Shown here: positions 1 through 11,900 of the stretch, piece by piece
Position numbering within the stretch: position 1 is the stretch's first letter
How the letters are laid out: every line of letters begins with the position of its first letter
NCBI GenBank assembly: GCA_946800325.1
Contig: OX326960.1
Location: 20,788,393 to 20,852,392, forward strand
Reading direction: 5' to 3'
Source: Luzula sylvatica
Lineage: Eukaryota > Streptophyta > Magnoliopsida > Poales > Juncaceae
Length of the DNA: 64,000 bases
Made by a program: the position numbers and the translations under genes
Notes under the pieces: generated by a model
The model's input: only the letters and a program-made list of their open reading frames with translations
Databases searched by the model: none
What the model was told of the DNA's origin: nothing

Positions 1-124
1 TTGAGGAGTTCAAATAACATGTTTTCAGATCATTTGTATCGTATCTTTTAGTACATAACTTTTCACCCAATTTCACAAACACTAAGAAAGTTTGTTTTTC
101 GATTCAAAACAAGATTTTAATGCT
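1..124. repeat. Representative 124-bp monomer
   Basis: This first complete unit serves as a reference phase. It holds the GAGGAGTT block, the variable ACATG/ACGTG site, a variable CAGATC/CTAGATC site, GTATCGTATC (a 5-bp direct repeat), and the AGTAC/ACTAC switch. It also holds a partial internal duplication, TTTCACCAAA next to TTTCACAAAC (8 of 10 identical in the common form; this copy reads CCCAA), and the GTTTGTTTTTCGATTC segment. It ends in AAGATTTTAATGC, where most units read AAGATTTTAACGC. Because 124 leaves a remainder of 1 when divided by 3, the reading frame shifts at each unit, which argues against coding function. The phase chosen as unit start is arbitrary. Confidence 0.95.
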
Positions 125-3100
125 TTGAGGAGTTCAAATAACATGTTTTCAGATCATTTGTATCGTATCTTTTAGTACATAACTTTTCACCAAATTTCAC
201 AAACACCAAAAAAGTTTGTTTTTCGATTCAAAACAAGATTTTAACGCTTTGAGGAGTTCAAATAACGTGTTTCTAGATCATTTGTATCGTATCTTTTACT
301 ACATAACTTTTCAACAATTCACAAACACTAAGAAAGTTTGTTTTTCGATTCAAAACAAGATTTTAACGCTTTGAGGAGTTCAAATAACATGTTTCTAGAT
401 CATTTGTATCGTATCTTTTACTACATGACTTTTCACCAAATTTCACAAACACTAAGCAAGTTTGTTTTTCGATTCAAAACAAGATTTTAACGCTTTGAGG
501 AGTTCAAATAACGTGTTTCTAGATCATTTGTATCGTATCTTTTACTACATAACTTTTCACCAAATTTCACAAGCACTAAGAAAGTTTATTTTTCGATTCA
601 AAACAAACTTTCAACGCTTTGAGGAGTTCAAATGACGTGTTTTTAGATCATTTGTATCGTATCTTTTACTACATAAGTTTTCACCAAATTTCACAAACAC
701 TAAGAAAGTTTGTTTTTCGATTCAAAACAAGATTTTAACGCTTTGAGGAGTTCAAATAACATGTTTTCAGATCATTTGTATCAGATCTTTTAGTACATAA
801 CTTTTCACCAAATTTCACAAATACTAAGAAAGTTTGTTTTTCGATTCAAAACTAGATTTTAACGCTTTGAGGAGTTCAAATAACTTGTTTTTAGATCATT
901 TGTATCGTATCTTTTAGTACATAACTTTTCACCCAATTTCACAAACACTAAGAAAGTTTGTTTTTCGATTCAAAACAAGATTTTAATGCTTTGAGGAGTT
1001 CAAATAACATGTTTTCAGATCATTTGTATCGTATCTTTTAGTACATAACTTTTCACCAAATTTCACAAACACTAAGAAAGTTTGTTTTTCGATTCAAAAC
1101 AAGATTTTAACGCTTTGAGGAGTTCAAATAACGTGTTTCTAGATCATTTGTATCGTACCTTTTAGTACATAACTTTTCACCAAATTTCACAAACACTAAG
1201 AAAGTTTGTTTTTCGATTCAAAACAAGATTTTAACGCTTTGAGGAGTTCAAATAACTTGTTTTTTGATCATTTGTATCAGATATTTTAGTACATAACTTT
1301 TCACCAAATTTCACAAATACTAAGAAAGTTTGTTTTTCGATTCAAAACTAGATTTTAACGCTTTGAGGAGTTCAAATAACTTGTTTTTAGATCATTTGTA
1401 TCGTATCTTTTAGTACATAACTTTTCACCAAATTTCACAAACACTAAGAAAGTTTGTTTTTCGATTCAAAACAAGATTTTTTAACGCTTTGAGGAGTTCA
1501 AATAACATGTTTTCAGATCATTTGTATCGTATCTTTTAGTACATAACTTTTCACCAAATTTCACAAACACTAAGAAAGTTTGTTTTTCGATTCAAAACAA
1601 GATTTTAACGCTTTGAGGAGTTCAAATAACATGTTTTTAGATCATTTGTATCAGATATTTTAGTACATAACTTTTCACCAAATTTCACAAATACTAAGAA
1701 AGTTTGTTTTTCGATTCAAAACTAGATTTTAACGCTTTGAGGAGTTCAAATAACATGTTTTTAGATCATTTGTATCGTATCTTTTAGTACATAACTTTTC
1801 ACCCAATTTCACAAACACTAAGAAAGTTTGTTTTTCGATTCAAAACATGATTTTAATGCTTTGAGGAGTTCAAATAACATGTTTTCAGATCATTTGTATC
1901 GTATCTTTTAGTACATAACTTTTCACCAAATTTCACAAACACCAAAAAAGTTTGTTTTTCGATTCAAAACAAGATTTTAACGCTTTGAGGAGTTCAAATA
2001 ACGTGTTTCTAGATCATTTGTATCGTATCTTTTACTACATAACTTTTCAACAAATTTCACAAACACTAAGAAAGTTTGTTTTTCGATTCAAAACAAGATT
2101 TTAACGCTTTGAGGAGTTCAAATAACATGTTTTTAGATCATTTGTATCAGATATTTTAGTACATAACTTTTCACCAAATTTCACAAATACTAAGAAAGTT
2201 TGTTTTTCGATTCAAAACTAGATTTTAACGCTTTGAGGAGTTCAAATAACTTGTTTTTAGATCATTTGTATCGTATCTTTTAGTACATAACTTTTCACCA
2301 AATTTCACAAAAACTAAGAAAGTTTGTTTTTCGATTCAAAACAAGATTTTTTAACGCTTTGAGGAGTTCAAATAACATGTTTTCAGATCATTTGTATCGT
2401 ATCTTTTAGTACATAACTTTTCACCAAATTTCACAAACACTAAGAAAGTGTGTTTTTCGATTCAAAACAAGATTTTAACGCTTTGAGGAGTTCAAATAAC
2501 GTGTTTCTAGATCATTTGTATCGTACCTTTTAGTACATAACTTTTCACCAAATTTCACAAACACTAAGAAAGTTTGTTTTTCGATTCAAAACAAGATTTT
2601 AACGCTTTGAGGAGTTCAAATAACATTGTTTTAGATCATTTGTATCAGATCTTTTATTACATAACTTTTCACCAAATTTCACAAACACTAAGAAAGTTTG
2701 TTTTTCGATTCAAAACTAGATTTTAACGCTTTGAGGAGTTCAAATAACATGTTTTCAGATCATTTGTATCGTATCTTTTAGTACATAACTTTTCACCCAA
2801 TTTCACAAACACTAAGAAAGTTTGTTTTTCGATTCAAAACAAGATTTTAATGCTTTGAGGAGTTCAAATATCATGTTTTCAGATCATTTGTATTGTATCT
2901 TTTAGTACATATCTTTTCACCAAATTTCACAAACACCAAAAAAGTTTGTTTTTCGATTCAAAACAAGATTTTAACGCTTTGAGGAGTTCAAATAACGTGT
3001 TTCTAGATCATTTGTATCGTATGTTTTACTACATAACTTTTCAACAAATTTCACAAACACTAAGAAAGTTTGTTTTTCGATTCAAAACAAGATTTTAACG

Positions 3101-3311
3101 CTTTGAGGAGTTCAAATAACATGTTTCTAGATCATTTGTATCGTATCTTTTACTACATGACTTTTCACCAAATTTCACAAACACTAAGCAAGTTTGTTTT
3201 TCGATTCAAAACAAGATTTTAACGCTTTGAGGAGTTCAAATAACGTGTTTCTAGATCATTTGTATCGTATCTTTTACTACATAACTTTTCACCAAATTTC
3301 ACAAGCACTAA

Positions 3312-3344
3312 GAAAGTTTGTTTTTCGATTCAAAACAAACTTTC
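3312..3344. other. Perfect 13-bp stem hairpin in a monomer variant
   Basis: The left arm GAAAGTTTGTTTT and right arm AAAACAAACTTTC are exact reverse complements, separated by the 7-base loop TCGATTC. The common monomer, ending in AAGATTTT, keeps only a 7-bp stem (TTGTTTT/AAAACAA). The full palindrome is therefore specific to the AAACTTTC variant. Whether it extrudes in vivo is unknown. Confidence 0.85.
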
Positions 3345-5173
3345 AACGCTTTGAGGAGTTCAAATGACGTGTTTTTAGATCATTTGTATCGTATCTTTTA
3401 CTACATAAGTTTTCACCAAATTTCACAAACACTAAGAAAGTTTGTTTTTCGATTCAAAACAAGATTTTAACGCTTTGAGGAGTTCAAATAACATGTTTTT
3501 AGATCATTTGTATCAGATCTTTTAGTACATAACTTTTCACCAAATTTCACAAATACTAAGAAAGTTTGTTTTTCGATTCAAAACTAGATTTTAACGCTTT
3601 GAGGAGTTCAAATAACTTGTTTTTAGATCATTTGTATCGTATCTTTTAGTACATAACTTTTCACCCAATTTCGCAAACACTAAGAAAGTTTGTTTTTCGA
3701 TTCAAAACAAGATTTTAATGCTTTGAGGAGTTCAAATAACATGTTTTCAGATCATTTGTATCGTATCTTATAGTACATAACTTTTCACCAAATTTCACAA
3801 ACACTAAGAAAGTTTGTTTTTCGATTCAAAACAAGATTTTAACGCTTTGAGGAGTTCAAATAACGTGTTTCTAGATCATTTGTATCGTACCTTTTAGTAC
3901 ATAACTTTTCACCAAATTTCACAAACACTAAGAAAGTTTGTTTTTCGATTCAAAACAAGATTTTAACGCTTTGAGGAGTTCAAATAACTTGTTTTTTGAT
4001 CATTTGTATCAGATATTTTAGTACATAACTTTTCACCAAATTTCACAAATACTAAGAAAGTTTGTTTTTCGATTCAAAACTAGATTTTAACGCTTTGAGG
4101 AGTTCAAATAACTTGTTTTTAGATCATTTGTATCGTATCTTTTAGTACATAACTTTTCACCAAATTTCACAAACACTAAGAAAGTTTGTTTTTCGATTCA
4201 AAACAAGATTTTTTAACGCTTTGAGGAGTTCAAATAACATGTTTTCAGATCATTTGTATCGTATCTTTTAGTACATAACTTTTCACCAAATTTCACAAAC
4301 ACTAAGAAAGTTTGTTTTTCGATTCAAAACAAGATTTTAACGCTTTGAGGAGTTCAAATAACGTGTTTCTAGATCATTTGTATCGTACCTTTTAGTACAT
4401 AACTTTTCACCAAATTTCACAAACACTAAGAAAGTTTGTTTTTCGATTCAAAACAAGATTTTAACGCTTTGAGGAGTTCAAATAACATTGTTTTAGATCA
4501 TTTGTATCAGATCTTTTATTACATAACTTTTCACCAAATTTCACAAACACTAAGAAAGTTTGTTTTTCGATTCAAAACTAGATTTTAACGCTTTGAGGAG
4601 TTCAAATAACATGTTTTCAGATCATTTGTATCGTATCTTTTAGTACATAACTTTTCACCCAATTTCACAAACACTAAGAAAGTTTGTTTTTCGATTCAAA
4701 ACAAGATTTTAATGCTTTGAGGAGTTCAAATAACATGTTTTCAGATCATTTGTATCATATCTTTTAGTACATAACTTTTCACCAAATTTCACAAACACCA
4801 AAAAAGTTTGTTTTTCGATTCAAAACAAGATTTTAACGCTTTGAGGAGTTCAAATAACGTGTTTCTAGATCATTTGTATCGTATCTTTTACTACATAACT
4901 TTTCAACAAATTTCACAAACACTAAGAAAGTTTGTTTTTCGATTCAAAACAAGATTTTAACGCTTTGAGGAGTTCAAATAACATGTTTCTAGATCATTTG
5001 TATCGTATCTTTTACTACATGACTTTTCACCAAATTTCACAAACACTAAGCAAGTTTGTTTTTCGATTCAAAACAAGATTTTAACGCTTTGAGGAGTTCA
5101 AATAACGTGTTTCTAGATCATTTGTATCGTATCTTTTACTACATAACTTTTCACCAAATTTCACAAACACTAA

Positions 5174-5206
5174 GAAAGTTTGTTTTTCGATTCAAAACAA
5201 ACTTTC
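5174..5206. other. Perfect 13-bp stem hairpin
   Basis: This has the same arms and 7-base loop as at 3,312, in the monomer preceding a TGACGTG/ATAAGT unit. The AAACTTTC variant is repeatedly followed by that unit, so the two monomers travel as a linked pair through the array. Confidence 0.85.
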
Positions 5207-5835
5207 AACGCTTTGAGGAGTTCAAATGACGTGTTTTTAGATCATTTGTATCGTATCTTTTACTACATAAGTTTTCACCAAATTTCACAAACACTAAGAA
5301 AGTTTGTTTTTCGATTTCAAAACCACATTTTAACGCTTTGAGGAGTTCAAATAACGTGTTTTTCGATCATTTGTATCGTATCTTTTAGTACATAACTCTT
5401 CACCCAATTTCACAAATACTAGGAAAGTTTGTTTTTCGATTCAAAACGAGATTTTAACGCTTTGAGGAGTACAAATAACATGTTTTTAGATCATTTGTAT
5501 CGTATCTTATAGTACATAACTTTTCACCAAATTTCACACACACCAAGAAAGTTTGTTTTTCGATTCAAAACAAGATTTTAACGCTTTGGGGAGTTCAAAT
5601 AACGTGTTTCTAGATCATTTGTATCGTATCTTTTAGTACATAACTTTTCACCAAATTTCACAAACACTAAGAAAGTTTGTTTCTCGACTCAAAACAAACT
5701 TTCAACGCTTTGAGGAGTTCAAATGACGTGTTTTTAGATCATTTGTATCGTATCTTTTACTACATGAGTTTTCAACAAATTTCACAAACACTAAGAAAGT
5801 TTGTTTTTCGATTCAAAAGAAGATTTTAACGCTTT

Positions 5836-7450
5836 GAGGAGTTCAAATAACATGTTTTTAGATCATTTGTATCGTATCTTTTAGTACATAACTTTTCACC
5901 CAATTTCACAAACACTAAGAAAGTTTGTTTTTCGATTCAAAACATGATTTTAATGCTTTGAGGAGTTCAAATAACATGTTTTCAGATCATTTGTATCGTA
6001 TCTTTTAGTACATAACTTTTCACCAAATTTCACAAACACCAAAAAAGTTTGTTTTTCGATTCAAAACAAGATTTTAACGCTTTGAGGAGTTCAAATAACG
6101 TGTTTCTAGATCATTTGTATCGTATCTTTTACTACATAACTTTTCAACAAATTTCACAAACACTAAGAAAGTTTGTTTTTCGATTCAAAACAAGATTTTA
6201 ACGCTTTGAGGAGTTCAAATAACATGTTTTTAGATCATTTGTATCAGATATTTTAGTACATAACTTTTCACCAAATTTCACAAATACTAAGAAAGTTTGT
6301 TTTTCGATTCAAAACTAGATTTTAACGCTTTGAGGAGTTCAAATAACTTGTTTTTAGATCATTTGTATCGTATCTTTTAGTACATAACTTTTCACCAAAT
6401 TTCACAAAAACTAAGAAAGTTTGTTTTTCGATTCAAAACAAGATTTTTTAACGCTTTGAGGAGTTCAAATAACATGTTTTCAGATCATTTGTATCGTATC
6501 TTTTAGTACATAACTTTTCACCAAATTTCACAAACACTAAGAAAGTTTGTTTTTCGATTCAAAACAAGATTTTAACGCTTTGAGGAGTTCAAATAACATG
6601 TTTTTAGATCATTTGTATCAGATATTTTAGTACATAACTTTTCACCAAATTTCACAAATACTAAGAAAGTTTGTTTTTCGATTCAAAACTAGATTTTAAC
6701 GCTTTGAGGAGTTCAAATAACATGTTTTTGGATCATTTGTATCGTATCTTTTAGTACATAACTTTTCACCCAATTTCACAAACACTAAGAAAGTTTGTTT
6801 TTCGATTCAAAACATGATTTTAATGCTTTGAGGAGTTCAAATAACATGTTTTCAGATCATTTGTATCGTATCTTTTAGTACATAACTTTTCACCAAATTT
6901 CACAAACACCAAAAAAGTTTGTTTTTCGATTCAAAACAAGATTTTAACGCTTTGAGGAGTTCAAATAACGTGTTTCTAGATCATTTGTATCGTATCTTTT
7001 ACTACATAACTTTTCAACAAATTTCACAAACACTAAGAAAGTTTGTTTTTCGATTCAAAACAAGATTTTAACGCTTTGAGGAGTTCAAATAACATGTTTT
7101 TAGATCATTTGTATCAGATATTTTAGTACATAACTTTTCACCAAATTTCACAAATACTAAGAAAGTTTGTTTTTCGATTCAAAACTAGATTTTAACGCTT
7201 TGAGGAGTTCAAATAACTTGTTTTTAGATCATTTGTATCGTATCTTTTAGTACATAACTTTTCACCAAATTTCACAAAAACTAAGAAAGTTTGTTTTTCG
7301 ATTCAAAACAAGATTTTTTAACGCTTTGAGGAGTTCAAATAACATGTTTTCAGATCATTTGTATCGTATCTTTTAGTACATAACTTTTCACCAAATTTCA
7401 CAAACACTAAGAAAGTGTGTTTTTCGATTCAAAACAAGATTTTAACGCTT
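5836..7450. repeat. 870-bp tandem duplication (7-mer)
   Basis: Seven monomers starting near 5,836 (CCCAA/CATGATTTTAATG, CACCAAAAAAG, CAACAA, CAGATATT, ACTTG, and ACATG-CAG after a six-T run) recur at 6,706 with an 870-bp shift. The CATGATTTTAATG landmarks are at 5,943 and 6,813. Register is lost near 7,450, where a CGTACC unit follows. This is a small local amplification nested inside the 4,967-bp unit. Confidence 0.7.
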
Positions 7451-8278
7451 TGAGGAGTTCAAATAACGTGTTTCTAGATCATTTGTATCGTACCTTTTAG
7501 TACATAACTTTTCACCAAATTTCACAAACACTAAGAAAGTTTGTTTTTCGATTCAAAACAAGATTTTAACGCTTTGAGGAGTTCAAATAACATTGTTTTA
7601 GATCATTTGTATCAGATCTTTTATTACATAACTTTTCACCAAATTTCACAAACACTAAGAAAGTTTGTTTTTCGATTCAAAACTAGATTTTAACGCTTTG
7701 AGGAGTTCAAATAACATGTTTTCAGATCATTTGTATCGTATCTTTTAGTACATAACTTTTCACCCAATTTCACAAACACTAAGAAAGTTTGTTTTTCGAT
7801 TCAAAACAAGATTTTAATGCTTTGAGGAGTTCAAATATCATGTTTTCAGATCATTTGTATCGTATCTTTTAGTACATATCTTTTCACCAAATTTCACAAA
7901 CACCAAAAAAGTTTGTTTTTCGATTCAAAACAAGATTTTAACGCTTTGAGGAGTTCAAATAACGTGTTTCTAGATCATTTGTATCGTATGTTTTACTACA
8001 TAACTTTTCAACAAATTTCACAAACACTAAGAAAGTTTGTTTTTCGATTCAAAACAAGATTTTAACGCTTTGAGGAGTTCAAATAACATGTTTCTAGATC
8101 ATTTGTATCGTATCTTTTACTACATGACTTTTCACCAAATTTCACAAACACTAAGCAAGTTTGTTTTTCGATTCAAAACAAGATTTTAACGCTTTGAGGA
8201 GTTCAAATAACGTGTTTCTAGATCATTTGTATCGTATCTTTTACTACATAACTTTTCACCAAATTTCACAAGCACTAA

Positions 8279-8311
8279 GAAAGTTTGTTTTTCGATTCAA
8301 AACAAACTTTC
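8279..8311. other. Perfect 13-bp stem hairpin
   Basis: This is the 4,967-bp HOR counterpart of the hairpin at 3,312, with both arms intact. It shows that the palindrome was preserved through the duplication. Confidence 0.85.
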
Positions 8312-8949
8312 AACGCTTTGAGGAGTTCAAATGACGTGTTTTTAGATCATTTGTATCGTATCTTTTACTACATAAGTTTTCACCAAATTTCACAAACACT
8401 AAGAAAGTTTGTTTTTCGATTCAAAACAAGATTTTAACGCTTTGAGGAGTTCAAATAACATGTTTTTAGATCATTTGTATCAGATCTTTTAGTACATAAC
8501 TTTTCACCAAATTTCACAAATACTAAGAAAGTTTGTTTTTCGATTCAAAACTAGATTTTAACGCTTTGAGGAGTTCAAATAACTTGTTTTTAGATCATTT
8601 GTATCGTATCTTTTAGTACATAACTTTTCACCCAATTTCGCAAACACTAAGAAAGTTTGTTTTTCGATTCAAAACAAGATTTTAATGCTTTGAGGAGTTC
8701 AAATAACATGTTTTCAGATCATTTGTATCGTATCTTATAGTACATAACTTTTCACCAAATTTCACAAACACTAAGAAAGTTTGTTTTTCGATTCAAAACA
8801 AGATTTTAACGCTTTGAGGAGTTCAAATAACGTGTTTCTAGATCATTTGTATCGTACCTTTTAGTACATAACTTTTCACCAAATTTCACAAACACTAAGA
8901 AAGTTTGTTTTTCGATTCAAAACAAGATTTTAACGCTTTGAGGAGTTCA

Positions 8950-11900
8950 AATAACTTGTTTTTTGATCATTTGTATCAGATATTTTAGTACATAACTTTT
9001 CACCAAATTTCACAAATACTAAGAAAGTTTGTTTTTCGATTCAAAACTAGATTTTAACGCTTTGAGGAGTTCAAATAACTTGTTTTTAGATCATTTGTAT
9101 CGTATCTTTTAGTACATAACTTTTCACCAAATTTCACAAACACTAAGAAAGTTTGTTTTTCGATTCAAAACAAGATTTTTTAACGCTTTGAGGAGTTCAA
9201 ATAACATGTTTTCAGATCATTTGTATCGTATCTTTTAGTACATAACTTTTCACCAAATTTCACAAACACTAAGAAAGTTTGTTTTTCGATTCAAAACAAG
9301 ATTTTAACGCTTTGAGGAGTTCAAATAACGTGTTTCTAGATCATTTGTATCGTACCTTTTAGTACATAACTTTTCACCAAATTTCACAAACACTAAGAAA
9401 GTTTGTTTTTCGATTCAAAACAAGATTTTAACGCTTTGAGGAGTTCAAATAACATTGTTTTAGATCATTTGTATCAGATCTTTTATTACATAACTTTTCA
9501 CCAAATTTCACAAACACTAAGAAAGTTTGTTTTTCGATTCAAAACTAGATTTTAACGCTTTGAGGAGTTCAAATAACATGTTTTCAGATCATTTGTATCG
9601 TATCTTTTAGTACATAACTTTTCACCCAATTTCACAAACACTAAGAAAGTTTGTTTTTCGATTCAAAACAAGATTTTAATGCTTTGAGGAGTTCAAATAA
9701 CATGTTTTCAGATCATTTGTATCATATCTTTTAGTACATAACTTTTCACCAAATTTCACAAACACCAAAAAAGTTTGTTTTTCGATTCAAAACAAGATTT
9801 TAACGCTTTGAGGAGTTCAAATAACGTGTTTCTAGATCATTTGTATCGTATCTTTTACTACATAACTTTTCAACAAATTTCACAAACACTAAGAAAGTTT
9901 GTTTTTCGATTCAAAACAAGATTTTAACGCTTTGAGGAGTTCAAATAACATGTTTCTAGATCATTTGTATCGTATCTTTTACTACATGACTTTTCACCAA
10001 ATTTCACAAACACTAAGCAAGTTTGTTTTTCGATTCAAAACAAGATTTTAACGCTTTGAGGAGTTCAAATAACGTGTTTCTAGATCATTTGTATCGTATC
10101 TTTTACTACATAACTTTTCACCAAATTTCACAAACACTAAGAAAGTTTGTTTTTCGATTCAAAACAAACTTTCAACGCTTTGAGGAGTTCAAATGACGTG
10201 TTTTTAGATCATTTGTATCGTATCTTTTACTACATAAGTTTTCACCAAATTTCACAAACACTAAGAAAGTTTGTTTTTCGATTTCAAAACCACATTTTAA
10301 CGCTTTGAGGAGTTCAAATAACGTGTTTTTCGATCATTTGTATCGTATCTTTTAGTACATAACTCTTCACCCAATTTCACAAATACTAGGAAAGTTTGTT
10401 TTTCGATTCAAAACGAGATTTTAACGCTTTGAGGAGTACAAATAACATGTTTTTAGATCATTTGTATCGTATCTTATAGTACATAACTTTTCACCAAATT
10501 TCACACACACCAAGAAAGTTTGTTTTTCGATTCAAAACAAGATTTTAACGCTTTGGGGAGTTCAAATAACGTGTTTCTAGATCATTTGTATCGTATCTTT
10601 TAGTACATAACTTTTCACCAAATTTCACAAACACTAAGAAAGTTTGTTTCTCGACTCAAAACAAACTTTCAACGCTTTGAGGAGTTCAAATGACGTGTTT
10701 TTAGATCATTTGTATCGTATTTTTTACTACATGAGTTTTCAACAAATTTCACAAACACTAAGAAAGTTTGTTTTTCGATTCAAAAGAAGATTTTAACGCT
10801 TTGAGGAGTTCAAATAACATGTTTTTAGATCATTTGTATCGTATCTTTTAGTACATAACTTTTCACCCAATTTCACAAACACTAAGAAAGTTTGTTTTTC
10901 GATTCAAAACATGATTTTAATGCTTTGAGGAGTTCAAATAACATGTTTTCAGATCATTTGTATCGTATCTTTTAGTACATAACTTTTCACCAAATTTCAC
11001 AAACACCAAAAAAGTTTGTTTTTCGATTCAAAACAAGATTTTAACGCTTTGAGGAGTTCAAATAACGTGTTTCTAGATCATTTGTATCGTATCTTTTACT
11101 ACATAACTTTTCAACAAATTTCACAAACACTAAGAAAGTTTGTTTTTCGATTCAAAACAAGATTTTAACGCTTTGAGGAGTTCAAATAACATGTTTTTAG
11201 ATCATTTGTATCAGATATTTTAGTACATAACTTTTCACCAAATTTCACAAATACTAAGAAAGTTTGTTTTTCGATTCAAAACTAGATTTTAACGCTTTGA
11301 GGAGTTCAAATAACTTGTTTTTAGATCATTTGTATCGTATCTTTTAGTACATAACTTTTCACCAAATTTCACAAACACTAAGAAAGTTTGTTTTTCGATT
11401 CAAAACAAGATTTTTTAACGCTTTGAGGAGTTCAAATAACATGTTTTCAGATCATTTGTATCGTATCTTTTAGTACATAACTTTTCACCAAATTTCACAA
11501 ACACTAAGAAAGTTTGTTTTTCGATTCAAAACAAGATTTTAACGCTTTGAGGAGTTCAAATAACGTGTTTCTAGATCATTTGTATCGTACCTTTTAGTAC
11601 ATAACTTTTCACCAAATTTCACAAACACTAAGAAAGTTTGTTTTTCGATTCAAAACAAGATTTTAACGCTTTGAGGAGTTCAAATAACATTGTTTTAGAT
11701 CATTTGTATCAGATCTTTTATTACATAACTTTTCACCAAATTTCACAAACACTAAGAAAGTTTGTTTTTCGATTCAAAACTAGATTTTAACGCTTTGAGG
11801 AGTTCAAATAACATGTTTTCAGATCATTTGTATCGTATCTTTTAGTACATAACTTTTCACCCAATTTCACAAACACTAAGAAAGTTTGTTTTTCGATTCA

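Larger units (their letters stand above)
1..4342. repeat. 2,730-bp offset HOR (22-mer), partial second copy
   Basis: The monomer series starting at 1 recurs from 2,731. The order is ACATG-CAGATC with CCCAATTT, then CACCAAAAAAG, CAACAA, the ACTACATGAC/AAGCAAG unit, the AAGCAC unit with AAACTTTC, and the TGACGTG/ATAAGT unit. The match runs from 1 to about 1,612 against 2,731 to about 4,342. It then breaks, as 1,613 carries a CAGATATT unit and the partner a CGTACC unit. The first copy has a 2-bp loss near 315 (CAACAATTC for CAACAAATTTC) and a TTTATT variant near 588 that the second copy lacks. The repeat probably started left of the window. Confidence 0.75.
2110..5330. repeat. 1,862-bp tandem HOR (15-mer)
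   Basis: Monomer order from about 2,110 to 3,470 matches about 3,972 to 5,330 at a constant offset of 1,862 bp (15 monomers plus 2 bp). Anchors are the ACATTGTTTTAG unit (about 2,607 and 4,469), the ACATG-CAGATC/CCCAA unit (2,731 and 4,593), and the ACTACATGAC/AAGCAAG unit (3,104 and 4,966). The extra 2 bp come from a monomer with a six-T run (AGATTTTTTAACG) present once per unit. The same pair recurs at 7,698 and 9,560 as part of the 4,967-bp duplication, so the 15-mer duplication came first. Confidence 0.75.
1250..11557. repeat. 4,967-bp tandem HOR (40-mer), two copies
   Basis: Copy 1 is about 1,250-6,216 and copy 2 about 6,217-11,557, with a constant offset of 4,967 bp (40 monomers plus 7 bp). 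Supporting anchors are the CATGATTTTAATG end (5,943 and 10,910), the CGATTTCAAAACCACATTTT variant (5,311 and 10,278), and the ACATG-CAGATC/CCCAA unit (2,731 and 7,698; 4,593 and 9,560). The register starts at a CAGATATT unit near 1,250 and is lost near 6,590, where the partner is a CGTACC unit. The match is a little longer than one period, as expected for tandem copies. Confidence 0.85.

Noticed and set aside
96..114. CENP-B box-like TTCG in TTTTTCGATTC
   Set aside because: The first half fits (TTCG, then A four bases later), but the required CGGG is replaced by ACAA, so only 5 of 9 core positions match. No variant I read restores it.
3312..3344. Hairpins as intrinsic transcription terminators
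   Set aside because: The stem is AT-rich, is not followed by a U-tract in an operon context, and recurs as part of the satellite. There is no transcription unit for it to terminate.
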